A stretch of 15,236 nt of DNA from an uncultured Oscillospiraceae bacterium (GCA_934661735.1 CAKUJN010000050.1:1-15236); one strand, 5' to 3'; numbered from the stretch's first letter, positions 7,409 to 14,969 are shown. Notes: generated by a model not told the origin, from the sequence alone. Program-made: numbers and translations.

Positions 7409-8282
7409 TATTGGTTACTTGTTCCGCGAGGGCATCCGCGGAATCTTCCTGCACGGCTTCATGTCCTTTGCGGCAGTGTGCGTCACGGTGGCCTGCCTGA
7501 TTATCATGGGTACGTTCACCCTGATTCTGTACAATCTGCATGTCATGATCGTCGATCTGGAAAAGGAAAACGAGGTTCTGGTCTATATCGACGAGAGCTA
7601 CTCCGAGGCCGAGGCAAAGAGCGTCGGCTCGCAGATCAACATGATCTCCAACGTCCACAACGCCGTGTTCGTTTCACGCGAGCAGGCGCTCAGCGATTTC
7701 CTGGACGAGCAGAGCAACGCCGCCGCCTTTGACGGCGTGACGTCGGATACGCTGCGCGACCGGTTTATCGTGACGATGGAGGACAACTCCCTCATGCAGC
7801 AGACGTGCGACAGAATCAATCAGATTGACGGCGTGGCCGACGTCACGGCGCACTATGAAATCGCCAACGGCTTCCAGACGCTGCAAAAAATCCTGAATAT
7901 CGCATCATCCATCATCATTGTCGTGCTGTTTGTGGTGTCGCTGTTCATCATCTCCAACACGGTCAAGCTTGCCATGTACGACCGCAAGGAGGAAATTGCC
8001 ATCATGAAGATGGTCGGTGCCACCAACAGCTTCATCCGGCTGCCGTTTGTGGTAGAGGGCTTTATCCTTGGCATTTTGGGCGCGGCCATCGCGTTTTTCC
8101 TGCAATGGGGCCTGTATAACTTCATTGAAAGCAAAATCGCGGCAATCGACACGCTTCAGCTTGTCACCGTCGTGCCGTTCACCGAGGTCATCGAGCTGGT
8201 GGCCGTCATGTACGCTCTGACGGGCTTTGCCGTCGGCGTCGTGGGAAGCCTTCTGTCCATCCGGAAGTTCCTGAAAGTCTGA
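7395..8282 (+). CDS. ftsX: Cell division protein FtsX (permease-like)
   Basis: 295 aa. Four membrane helices are visible: about residues 21-46, then after an extracellular domain about 170-193, 218-240 and 265-288. The large loop after the first helix (about 50-165) is the extracytoplasmic domain that in other Firmicutes contacts a coiled-coil hydrolase (PcsB, CwlO). The cytoplasmic segment KLAMYDRKEEIAIMKMVGAT is the typical coupling region for FtsE. ATG 7395 lies inside the end of ftsE and gives the family N-terminus ([13 protein letters not shown]); the longer frame from 7257 is an artefact that overlaps ftsE. The next gene starts 13 nt after the stop codon. Confidence 0.96.
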   Translation: MKKNNIGYLFREGIRGIFLHGFMSFAAVCVTVACLIIMGTFTLILYNLHVMIVDLEKENEVLVYIDESYSEAEAKSVGSQINMISNVHNAVFVSREQALSDFLDEQSNAAAFDGVTSDTLRDRFIVTMEDNSLMQQTCDRINQIDGVADVTAHYEIANGFQTLQKILNIASSIIIVVLFVVSLFIISNTVKLAMYDRKEEIAIMKMVGATNSFIRLPFVVEGFILGILGAAIAFFLQWGLYNFIESKIAAIDTLQLVTVVPFTEVIELVAVMYALTGFAVGVVGSLLSIRKFLKV

Positions 8283-8294
8283 TAGGAGGACGCT

Positions 8295-9569
8295 ATGAAA
8301 AAGAATGGAGCATTCAGACGGGTTGTTTCCATCGTACTTGCCGTTCTGATTCTCGGCTCGCTGGTTTCCGGCGCGCTGGTCATGCTGGTCAACGCCGCAA
8401 GCTCAAGCGAGATCAAAAGCGAGCTGGTCAAGCTGCGCGAGCAGCAGGCCGAAATTGAGGCCAGAAGCAAGGAGCTTGAGACCAGCATCAACGAAAACCA
8501 GAGCAAAACCAAAACCATTGTCGAGCAGAAGGCCGAGATCGACCAGCAGATGGAAATCTCCCGCCAGAAGATCGAAAACCTGAAGGAGCAGATTCAGCAG
8601 TACAGCCTGCTGATTGCCGAAAAGCAGAAGGAGGTCGATGCCTCCGTCGCGCGCGAGGAATCGCTTCAGCAGCAGTATAAGACGCGCATCCGCTCGATGG
8701 AGGAGACGGGGAGCGTCTCCTACTGGTCGATTCTGTTCCAGGCCAGCAGCTTCTCCGACCTGCTTGACCGTGTGGACATGATTCACGAAATTGCAAAGTC
8801 CGATCAGCTGATGCTTCAGCAGCTGTCCGAGGCCACGGCGGCTGTCAAGGCCGAGCGCGAGGAGCTGGAGCAGCAGAAAACCGAGCTGGAGGCGGCGCAG
8901 GTCGAGCTTGCCGACGAGCAGGCTGTCCTTGAGGCGCAGCGCGAGCAGGCCGACAAGCTGATCATCCAGATGCAGATCGAATACGCGGCGCTCTCCGACG
9001 AGTTCAAGGCCGCGGAGGAGGCGGAGGACGCAATCCGCCAGACGATCAAGAAAACCGAAACGGATTATTTCAATGCCCTGCAAAAGGAAAAGGCCGAGGC
9101 CGAGCGCATTGCCGCGCTCAACCGCCAGAACAACAATAAGGCCGACTCGAATTCGGCCGGCGCAACTGCCTCGGGCGGCTTCCTGTTCCCTCTGGGCTGG
9201 TCCAACGGCGTGACGTGCGCCTACGGCCCGCGGACGCATCCGATCTACGGCTATCAGGGCTTCCACTACGGCGTGGACCTCGGCTCCAGCATGAACACCG
9301 CCATCTACGCCACCAAGAGCGGCACCGTCACGGCGTCCAGCTACGGCGAGGCAAACGGCTATTATGTGACCATCAACCACGGCGACGGCTATTCCAGCCT
9401 CTACGCGCATATGGTCAGCAATGAGGTGGCGGTCGGCGATTATGTAACGCAGGGACAGGTCATCGGCCATGTCGGCACCTCCGGCTGGTCCACCGGCCCG
9501 CATCTGCACTTTGAGATTTATCTCAACGGCTCGAATATCAATCCCATGACCTGCATTTCCGTACCGTAA
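8295..9569 (+). CDS. Secreted coiled-coil M23 (LytM) peptidoglycan hydrolase, PcsB/CwlO-like partner of FtsEX
   Basis: 424 aa. Signal peptide (about 1-35, basic start, long hydrophobic core, cleavage near VNA|AS), a long Glu/Gln/Lys-rich coiled coil (about 38-265, with a break around 140-165), a Ser/Asn/Ala linker, and a C-terminal LytM domain (about 300-420). Zinc ligands are present: His324 and Asp328 in HYGVD, and His403/His405 in GPHLHFE; LYAHM supplies the other conserved His. The domain is therefore predicted to be an active endopeptidase of peptide cross-links. The coiled coil plus the ftsEX context indicates control by FtsX, like PcsB in streptococci, though PcsB uses a CHAP domain and EnvC a degenerate LytM. 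GGAGG lies just before ATG 8295. Confidence 0.93.
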   Translation: MKKNGAFRRVVSIVLAVLILGSLVSGALVMLVNAASSSEIKSELVKLREQQAEIEARSKELETSINENQSKTKTIVEQKAEIDQQMEISRQKIENLKEQIQQYSLLIAEKQKEVDASVAREESLQQQYKTRIRSMEETGSVSYWSILFQASSFSDLLDRVDMIHEIAKSDQLMLQQLSEATAAVKAEREELEQQKTELEAAQVELADEQAVLEAQREQADKLIIQMQIEYAALSDEFKAAEEAEDAIRQTIKKTETDYFNALQKEKAEAERIAALNRQNNNKADSNSAGATASGGFLFPLGWSNGVTCAYGPRTHPIYGYQGFHYGVDLGSSMNTAIYATKSGTVTASSYGEANGYYVTINHGDGYSSLYAHMVSNEVAVGDYVTQGQVIGHVGTSGWSTGPHLHFEIYLNGSNINPMTCISVP

Positions 9570-9588
9570 ACGAAACCGGAAAATTCTT

Positions 9589-9629
9589 CCCACAGCCTGC
9601 AATTGCGGGCTGTGGGTAAGATTTTCTTT
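9589..9629 (+). terminator. Terminator-like hairpin between the M23 and S41 genes
   Basis: 12-bp stem with one G-T pair (9589-9600 with 9605-9616), AATT tetraloop, followed by TAAGATTTTCTTT. The T tract is interrupted, so termination may be partial. The S41 ribosome site lies directly after it and no promoter was seen in the gap, which suggests attenuation of readthrough rather than a full stop. Confidence 0.7.
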
Positions 9630-9645
9630 GGAATTGAGGTGTCCT

Positions 9646-10839
9646 ATGAAGAAATTCTGGAAAATCCTGCTGCTTGTGCTGGCGTTTGCGGCCGCAATCG
9701 GCGCGGCCGTGCTGATTACCTATACGCAGACGGCAAATTACTATATGAACGAGGCGTACCCCGCCTCGCGGACGGCGCAGAAAACCGAGGAAATCCAGGC
9801 GTATCTGGATTACTACTTCATCGACGAATACGACGATGAGAAGCTGGCCGACGCCGCTGCCGCGGCCATGATTGAGGCCACCGGCGACCAGTGGAGCTAT
9901 TATCTGACCGCCGCGGAATATGACGACTACGTTGAGGCGATGCAGAACGCCTATGTCGGCATCGGCGTGACCATTGCCGTCAGTGAGGATGACGGCGGCA
10001 TGCTGGTAAAGGATGTTGTGCCCGACGGTCCCGCCTGTGAGGCCGGCATTGAGACCGGCGACGTGATCACCGAGGTCGAGGGGCAGAAAACGCTTGACCT
10101 TGGAATCAACGGCACGCGCGCGCTGGTGCGCGGCGAGGAGGGGACGCGTGTCCACATGACGCTGGTGCGCGATGGGCAGACGCTCGAGCTGGACGTTGAG
10201 CGGCGCAGCATTGAAACGGTTGTTGCCGAGGGAGAGCTGCTGGACGGCGACATCGGCTATGTCCGGATCAGCAACTTTGACGAACGATGTGCCGACGAGA
10301 CCATCGGCTGGATCGAACAGCTGCTTGCGCAGGGCGCGAAGGGCTTCATCTTTGACGTACGCTTCAACGGCGGCGGTTATGCTGACGAAATGGTCCGTGT
10401 GCTGGATTACATTCAACCCGAGGGCGACCTGTTTGTCAGCGTGGACTACGCCGGAAACCGCGAGGTCGACACCTCGGACGCAAGCTGCCTCGGCCTGCCG
10501 GTCGCAGTGCTGGTCAACGAGGACAGCTACTCGGCGGCGGAGTTCTTCGCCTCGTCGTTTCAGGAGTTCGGAACCGGCGTGGTTGTCGGCGCAAAGACCT
10601 GCGGCAAGGGCAATTTCCAGACCTCGTTCCAGCTGACCGACGGCTCGCTGATCAACATCTCCATCGGCAAGTACTATACGCCCAGCGGCAGAAGCCTTTC
10701 CGAGACGGGCGTTACGCCGGATATTGCGGTTGACATAACAGACGAGGACTATGAGCTTCTGTACTATAACGAGCTTGCGCCGGAGGACGATGCGCAGCTT
10801 CAGGCGGCGCTTGACGCGGTTCGGGCGAAAATCTCTTGA
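9646..10839 (+). CDS. S41-family carboxy-terminal processing protease (CtpA/CtpB-like)
   Basis: 397 aa. One N-terminal membrane anchor (about 5-26) places the rest outside the membrane. A helical region is followed by a PDZ domain (about 98-180, YVGIGVTI...DGPACEAGIETGDVI) and the S41 protease domain. The serine-lysine dyad is visible: Ser296 in DSYSAAEFF and Lys321 in TCGKGNFQ, 25 residues apart as in CtpA. FDVRFNGGGY replaces the more common DLRxNPGG motif, a variant. In Bacillus CtpB cleaves a sporulation signalling protein; others trim cell-wall enzymes. Position after ftsEX and the hydrolase suggests processing of a cell-wall factor (inference). ATG 9646 is preferred over upstream in-frame starts because GAGGTG lies 5-6 nt before it and it begins right before the membrane anchor. 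Confidence 0.93.
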   Translation: MKKFWKILLLVLAFAAAIGAAVLITYTQTANYYMNEAYPASRTAQKTEEIQAYLDYYFIDEYDDEKLADAAAAAMIEATGDQWSYYLTAAEYDDYVEAMQNAYVGIGVTIAVSEDDGGMLVKDVVPDGPACEAGIETGDVITEVEGQKTLDLGINGTRALVRGEEGTRVHMTLVRDGQTLELDVERRSIETVVAEGELLDGDIGYVRISNFDERCADETIGWIEQLLAQGAKGFIFDVRFNGGGYADEMVRVLDYIQPEGDLFVSVDYAGNREVDTSDASCLGLPVAVLVNEDSYSAAEFFASSFQEFGTGVVVGAKTCGKGNFQTSFQLTDGSLINISIGKYYTPSGRSLSETGVTPDIAVDITDEDYELLYYNELAPEDDAQLQAALDAVRAKIS

Positions 10840-10865
10840 CATCGGGCGTGCAAACCCTATATAAT
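10836..10865 (+). promoter_or_regulatory. Strong promoter of greA-lysS
   Basis: Perfect TTGACA (10836-10841) and perfect TATAAT (10860-10865), spaced by 18 nt. The -35 box overlaps the stop codon of the S41 gene. It leaves a ~70-nt leader before greA that contains a small CGGCA/TGCCG hairpin. Confidence 0.9.
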
Positions 10866-10942
10866 GACTACCGACTATCGGCAGATGAATTCTGCTGTTG
10901 ATAAATACGGCAAAATGCCGCATATTTGGAAGGATTGATAAC

Positions 10943-11416
10943 ATGGCAAAGGAATTCAAGATCAGCACACTGCGTCTGAAAGAGCTGGAACAGGAACTGA
11001 ACTACCTGAAAACCACGCGCGAAAAGGAAGTCGCAGAGCAGATAAAGGAAGCGCGTTCCTTCGGCGACCTGTCGGAGAACAGCGAATACGACGAGGCCAA
11101 AAATGAACAGGCAAAGCTCTACGGCCGCATCGCGGAGGTCGAAAACATTCTGGCCCACGCCGTCATCATCGACGAGACGGACGAGGCCGCGGGCGTGATC
11201 GGCCTTGGCTGCACGATCAAGGTGCAGGACATGGACACCGGCGACGAGGAGCTGTACGCCATCGTCGGCTCGCAGGAGGCCAACCCCATGGAGTGCCGCA
11301 TTTCCGACGATTCGCCGTTCGGTAAGGCGATGCTGGGACACAAGGCCGGTGATATCGTCGAGATCGAAGCGCCGGTCGGCTCGCTGAAGTACAAGGTTCT
11401 CTCCGTCGAAAAGTAA
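10943..11416 (+). CDS. greA: Transcription elongation factor GreA
   Basis: 157 aa, the typical GreA length. An N-terminal antiparallel coiled coil (about 8-78) carries at its tip GDLSENSEYDEAK (41-53), with the acidic residues that enter the RNA polymerase secondary channel and stimulate cleavage of backtracked RNA. The C-terminal FKBP-like domain contains VGSQEANP and HKAGDIVEIEAPVGSLKYKV. ATG 10943 follows GGAAGG (10928-10933); an in-frame upstream extension to 10898 lacks a ribosome site. It is 35 nt upstream of lysS, and greA-lysS is a recurrent Firmicute gene pair. Confidence 0.97.
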   Translation: MAKEFKISTLRLKELEQELNYLKTTREKEVAEQIKEARSFGDLSENSEYDEAKNEQAKLYGRIAEVENILAHAVIIDETDEAAGVIGLGCTIKVQDMDTGDEELYAIVGSQEANPMECRISDDSPFGKAMLGHKAGDIVEIEAPVGSLKYKVLSVEK

Positions 11417-11451
11417 ACACAGAGGGCGGATGCTGCCGCAGGGAGGAAAGT

Positions 11452-13392
11452 ATGGATCAGGAAAACAAGCAGGGAAGTGTGAATGAGATTCCCGTGGGCG
11501 ACCAGATCAAGGTACGCCGTGAAAAGCTGGCACAGCTTCAGGCGGAGGGACTGGACCCGTTCAAGCTGACAAAATTCAACGTCACAAGCGACGCAAAAAC
11601 CATCTGCGCGCATTTTGACGAGCTGGAGGGCACGCCCGTTTCCATCGCCGGACGCATGATGTCCAAGCGCGGTATGGGCAAGGTCTCTTTCTGCGACATT
11701 CAGGACAAGACCGGCCGCATCCAGCTCTACGCCCGCAAGGATGAGATGGACGAGGCGGATTACAACCGCTTCAAAAAGTATGATATCGGCGACATTGTCG
11801 GCATCGACGGCGAAGTGTTCCGCACCCAGCGCGGCGAGATGAGCGTCCGCGCGAAGAAAATCACGCTGCTGTCCAAGTCGCTGCTGCCGCTGCCCGAGAA
11901 GTTCCATGGCCTGACGGACAAGGAGACGCGCTATCGCCAGCGCTATGTCGACCTGATCGTCAACCCCGAGGTCAAGCGGAATTTTATCATCCGCTCGCAG
12001 TTTATCAAGCATCTGCGCAATTATCTGGACAACATGGGCTATATCGAGGTCGAAACGCCGGTTCTGAACACCATTGCCGGCGGCGCGGCCGCGCGCCCGT
12101 TTATCACGCACCACAACACGCTGGATATCGATATGTACATGCGCATCGCGACCGAGCTTCCGCTCAAGCGTCTCATCGTCGGCGGCATGGACCGCGTGTA
12201 TGAGGTCGGCCGCATCTTCCGCAACGAGGGCATGGACCCGAAGCACAACCCCGAATTCACCACGGTCGAGCTGTATCAGGCGTATGCCGATTTCCATGAC
12301 ATGATGGACATTGCCGAGGGCGTTTACACCACGTTCGCACAGGAATACCTTGGAACCTATGCGTTGGAGTGGATGGGCGAAAAGATCGACCTGACGCCTG
12401 GCTGGCCGCGCCTGACGATGGTGGAGGCTGTCAAAAAGTATGTCGGTGTTGACTTCGGCGCAATCACGGATGATGCGGAGGCCGTTGCCGCGGCAAACGC
12501 GGTCGGTGTGGAGCTGGCGGAGGCCGCCGAAAAGACATGGGGCAATGCGCTGTATGCCTGCTTTGACCAGAAGGTTGAGGAGCATCTGGTGCAGCCCACC
12601 TTCATTACCATGTATCCTGTAGAGGTTTCCCCGCTGACCAAGCGCAGCCCGTCCGACCCGCGCCTGACCGAGCGGTTTGAGTTCTTCATCTGCCGCAGTG
12701 AAATGGGCAATGCCTATTCCGAGCTGAATGACCCGATCGACCAGCGTGCCCGCTTTATGAAGCAGGTTGAGCAGCGCGAGCGCGGCGATGATGAGACGGA
12801 AATGCTGGATGAGGATTTCCTCACAGCGCTGGAATACGGCATGCCTCCCACGGGCGGCATGGGCATGGGCATCGACCGTGCGGTGATGCTCTTTACCGGA
12901 GCCGATACCATCCGCGACGTCATCCTGTTCCCCACGATGAAGCCGCTCGACCTTCCGAAGAAGGATGCGGCGAAGAGCGAAGCCGCCCCAGCTGCTCCGG
13001 CGAAAGAAGAAGTCATTGACTTCTCCAACGTCGAAATTGAGCCGCTCTTTAAGGATTTCGTCGACTTCGAAACGTTCTCCAAGTCCGACTTCCGCGCCGT
13101 GAAGGTCAAAGACTGTGAGGCGGTCAAAAAGTCCAAAAAACTCCTGAAATTCGTCCTCGACGACGGAACCGGCGAGGATAGAATCATTCTTTCCGGCATT
13201 CACGAATACTACGAGCCGGAAGAACTCGTCGGCAAAACCTGCGTCGCCATTACGAATCTGCCGCCCAGACCCATGATGGGCATCGACTCCTGCGGTATGC
13301 TGATTAGTGCCGTCCACCACGAGGAAGGCGTCGAAAAGCTCCATCTTCTGATGCTCGATCCGCACATCCCCGCAGGCGCAAAAATGTATTAA
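11452..13392 (+). CDS. lysS: Lysine--tRNA ligase (class II) with appended C-terminal tRNA-binding domain
   Basis: 646 aa, about 145 longer than standard bacterial LysRS (near 500). The N-terminal OB-fold anticodon-binding domain (about 60-160) precedes the class II catalytic core: motif 1 near GYIEVETPVL, motif 2 RIFRNEGMDPKHNPEF (from Arg254), motif 3 GMGMGIDRAVMLF with Arg476. It charges tRNA-Lys with lysine. After residue ~503 comes an Ala/Pro/Lys/Glu-rich linker, then about 520-646 an OB-fold resembling the tRNA-binding domain of MetRS C-termini, Trbp111 and Arc1p (FSKSDFRAVKVKDCEAV, LPPRPMMGIDSCGMLISA). This domain should raise tRNA affinity. ATG 11452 follows GGAGG. A strong terminator follows the gene. 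Confidence 0.97.
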   Translation: MDQENKQGSVNEIPVGDQIKVRREKLAQLQAEGLDPFKLTKFNVTSDAKTICAHFDELEGTPVSIAGRMMSKRGMGKVSFCDIQDKTGRIQLYARKDEMDEADYNRFKKYDIGDIVGIDGEVFRTQRGEMSVRAKKITLLSKSLLPLPEKFHGLTDKETRYRQRYVDLIVNPEVKRNFIIRSQFIKHLRNYLDNMGYIEVETPVLNTIAGGAAARPFITHHNTLDIDMYMRIATELPLKRLIVGGMDRVYEVGRIFRNEGMDPKHNPEFTTVELYQAYADFHDMMDIAEGVYTTFAQEYLGTYALEWMGEKIDLTPGWPRLTMVEAVKKYVGVDFGAITDDAEAVAAANAVGVELAEAAEKTWGNALYACFDQKVEEHLVQPTFITMYPVEVSPLTKRSPSDPRLTERFEFFICRSEMGNAYSELNDPIDQRARFMKQVEQRERGDDETEMLDEDFLTALEYGMPPTGGMGMGIDRAVMLFTGADTIRDVILFPTMKPLDLPKKDAAKSEAAPAAPAKEEVIDFSNVEIEPLFKDFVDFETFSKSDFRAVKVKDCEAVKKSKKLLKFVLDDGTGEDRIILSGIHEYYEPEELVGKTCVAITNLPPRPMMGIDSCGMLISAVHHEEGVEKLHLLMLDPHIPAGAKMY

Positions 13393-13400
13393 ATCTCCAA

Positions 13401-13442
13401 TTTGACACGTTTTTGACACACTTTCGGAATTCAATATGACAC
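13401..13442. repeat. Three TGACAC repeats next to the integrase, possible recombinase arm sites
   Basis: TTTGACAC at 13401-13408 and again at 13412-13419 (11 bp apart), then TATGACAC at 13435-13442 (23 bp later). The spacing is close to one and two helical turns. They sit between the lysS stop codon and the integrase 3' end, where a Tn916-type element would carry its terminal arm-binding sites. The role is inferred. Confidence 0.45.
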
Positions 13443-13451
13443 AATATGAAG

Positions 13452-13487
13452 CTGGAATGCACAGACGCCCTGTGCATTCCAGTTTTT
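13452..13487 (+). terminator. Rho-independent terminator after lysS
   Basis: 13-bp perfect stem (13452-13464 with 13470-13482), 5-nt loop, TTTTT at 13483-13487. It has a T tract only on the plus strand, so it serves greA-lysS. It abuts the integrase stop codon (13489-13491). Confidence 0.93.
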
Positions 13488-13488
13488 C

Positions 13489-14565
13489 TTATCCAAAAAG
13501 TTTGATTTTCTCACTCATATGCTGCACCGATTTTTTAAGGGTGTCCTCTGTAATATGCGCATAAATATCCAGAGTGGTGCTGATCTCGGCATGTCCCATA
13601 ATTGTTTGGATCGCCTTGTGATTGGACTCGACCTCAAATATCCGTGTACAGAACGTATGCCTCAGACTGTGAACGGAGAAGTGCGGAAGCAATAGAGGCG
13701 GTCGCTGATCTTCTTTGGCAAGCTTCAATTCCTCCGCATTGTAGTCTCGGATGATCCGCTCAATCGCGCGATTCAGGCTGTGGGGATTCAGCAGATCCCC
13801 ATAGCGATTCCGAAAGATAAAATCTGTGTAACCGTCAATCGTTGGACTGGGTGTATCGTAGAGCGTGTCCAAAATAGCAATCAGTCCAGCCAGTTCAGCC
13901 AAGACTTCTGGGCACATCGGGATGAAGCGAATGCTGCTTGCTGTCTTTGGCGTTGAGATCAGGAAACGGCATTTTCCGTCAATCTTTCGATATAGCAGAT
14001 TGTGATTGACAGAAATAAGCTCGTTTTCAAAATCAATGTCTTTTCGTGTCAGGCCGACGCACTCTGAGATACGCATTCCGGTGCCAAGAAGCGTTACAAA
14101 AATCGGCGTCCAGTGGTGATAGACAGGGCTTTGATTGATGTAATTTAGGAAAGCCTGCTGCTGCGCCAGTGTCAGCGCGACGCGCTTTTTGCAGTCCTTT
14201 TCTTTCAGCGCCCGATAAACGCCTTTGCTCGGATTTTTGCGGATCAAATCGTCATCGACCGCCATCTCCAATGTGGGATGCACCAGATTATTGATATTGT
14301 CTAAGGAATTTGTACGAAAACCGTTTGCCAGAAGATCTCCATAGAGCTTTTTGATGTCACTGTTCTTGATGTTGATAAGAGACTGGTGCGCAAGCGGTGT
14401 GGGTCTTATGTATTTATTCCACAGGTACAGATAGTTTTCTCTTGTGCTGGTCTTGAGCTTGGTTTTTGTGGCAATGTAAGTTTCAAACATATCATTGAGC
14501 GTGATTTTAGAGGCTTCCTGCGTGCAAATGCCGTCATCCTTGTCATGTTCAATTCTTCGTTCCAA
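13489..14565 (-). CDS. Tn916-type tyrosine recombinase (integrase), 5' end apparently missing
   Basis: A tyrosine site-specific recombinase that cuts and rejoins attachment sites. Counting from the TTG at 14565, all catalytic residues are present: Arg165 (GTGMRISE), Lys207 (STPKTASS), His299 and Arg302 (HSLRHTFCTR), His325 (IMGHAE) and Tyr335 (LDIYAH). A core-binding SAM-like domain fills about 22-125. The frame stays open for 41 codons upstream of 14565, up to a TAA at 14689-14691, and this stretch encodes an expected N-terminal arm-binding domain (GKGESYRSDGRYCYSYT, ERKWLYASDLAELRE), yet contains no ATG, GTG or TTG. The TTG at 14565 has no ribosome site and would delete the arm domain. The gene is therefore probably 5'-truncated, though its catalytic part is intact. 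Confidence 0.9.
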   Translation of the reverse strand: MERRIEHDKDDGICTQEASKITLNDMFETYIATKTKLKTSTRENYLYLWNKYIRPTPLAHQSLINIKNSDIKKLYGDLLANGFRTNSLDNINNLVHPTLEMAVDDDLIRKNPSKGVYRALKEKDCKKRVALTLAQQQAFLNYINQSPVYHHWTPIFVTLLGTGMRISECVGLTRKDIDFENELISVNHNLLYRKIDGKCRFLISTPKTASSIRFIPMCPEVLAELAGLIAILDTLYDTPSPTIDGYTDFIFRNRYGDLLNPHSLNRAIERIIRDYNAEELKLAKEDQRPPLLLPHFSVHSLRHTFCTRIFEVESNHKAIQTIMGHAEISTTLDIYAHITEDTLKKSVQHMSEKIKLFG

Positions 14566-14669
14566 CTCACGCAGTTCAGCCAGATCAGAGGCGTAGAGCC
14601 ATTTTCGTTCGCCGCAGATCGTGTAAGAATAACAATAGCGGCCATCAGACCGATAGGATTCCCCCTTCC

Positions 14670-14969
14670 CTACGCAGAGATCCGATGGTTAACGTGCCGC
14701 AGCAAAAGCTGCATAGCGTCGCTATTTGCCTGCGCCGTACTGTAAAGCGATGCTTTCCGCTGCTTTCTGGCGTCGTGTTCCTTCTTCCGGTATCCGCGGA
14801 TGGAATCCCACGCGGGCTGAAGCTGGAACATGACCACCCACAGACCCCACGCCGTAAAGGTCAGGAGCAAAAGCGGGACGAGCCATGCGCCGCGCACCAG
14901 CGCCAGGATCGCAATGACCACACCGATCAGGACGGAGACACTTCCCCACAGAGGACTGGATCATTTCAT
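14670..14969 (-). pseudogene. Remnant of a small membrane-protein gene of an integrative element
   Basis: AGGTGG lies 8 nt before ATG 14969, but the third codon is TGA (14963-14961); after it the same frame continues with SSPLWGSVSVLIGVV and two hydrophobic helices (VIAILALVRGAWLVPLLLL and an FTAWGLWVVMF segment), then a basic Arg/Lys-rich segment, ending abruptly in LLLRHVNHRISA and a TAG at 14672-14670. In proteins I recall from gut Clostridia elements, a longer soluble domain follows this motif; this is from memory, not a search. An in-frame GTG at 14921 could restart translation (83 aa). The end coincides with the place where the integrase frame takes over, which suggests a deletion fused the two genes. 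The function is not known. Confidence 0.55.

Noticed and set aside
8403..10968. Long minus-strand frames (399 and 476 codons) opposite the M23 and S41 genes
   Set aside because: Antisense shadows of genes with complete catalytic motifs.
11119..13434. A 771-codon open frame on the minus strand opposite greA-lysS
   Set aside because: It mirrors well-identified genes on the plus strand; long antisense frames arise from GC-rich third positions. Its translation shows no domain and is rich in His, Asp and Arg as expected for such shadows.
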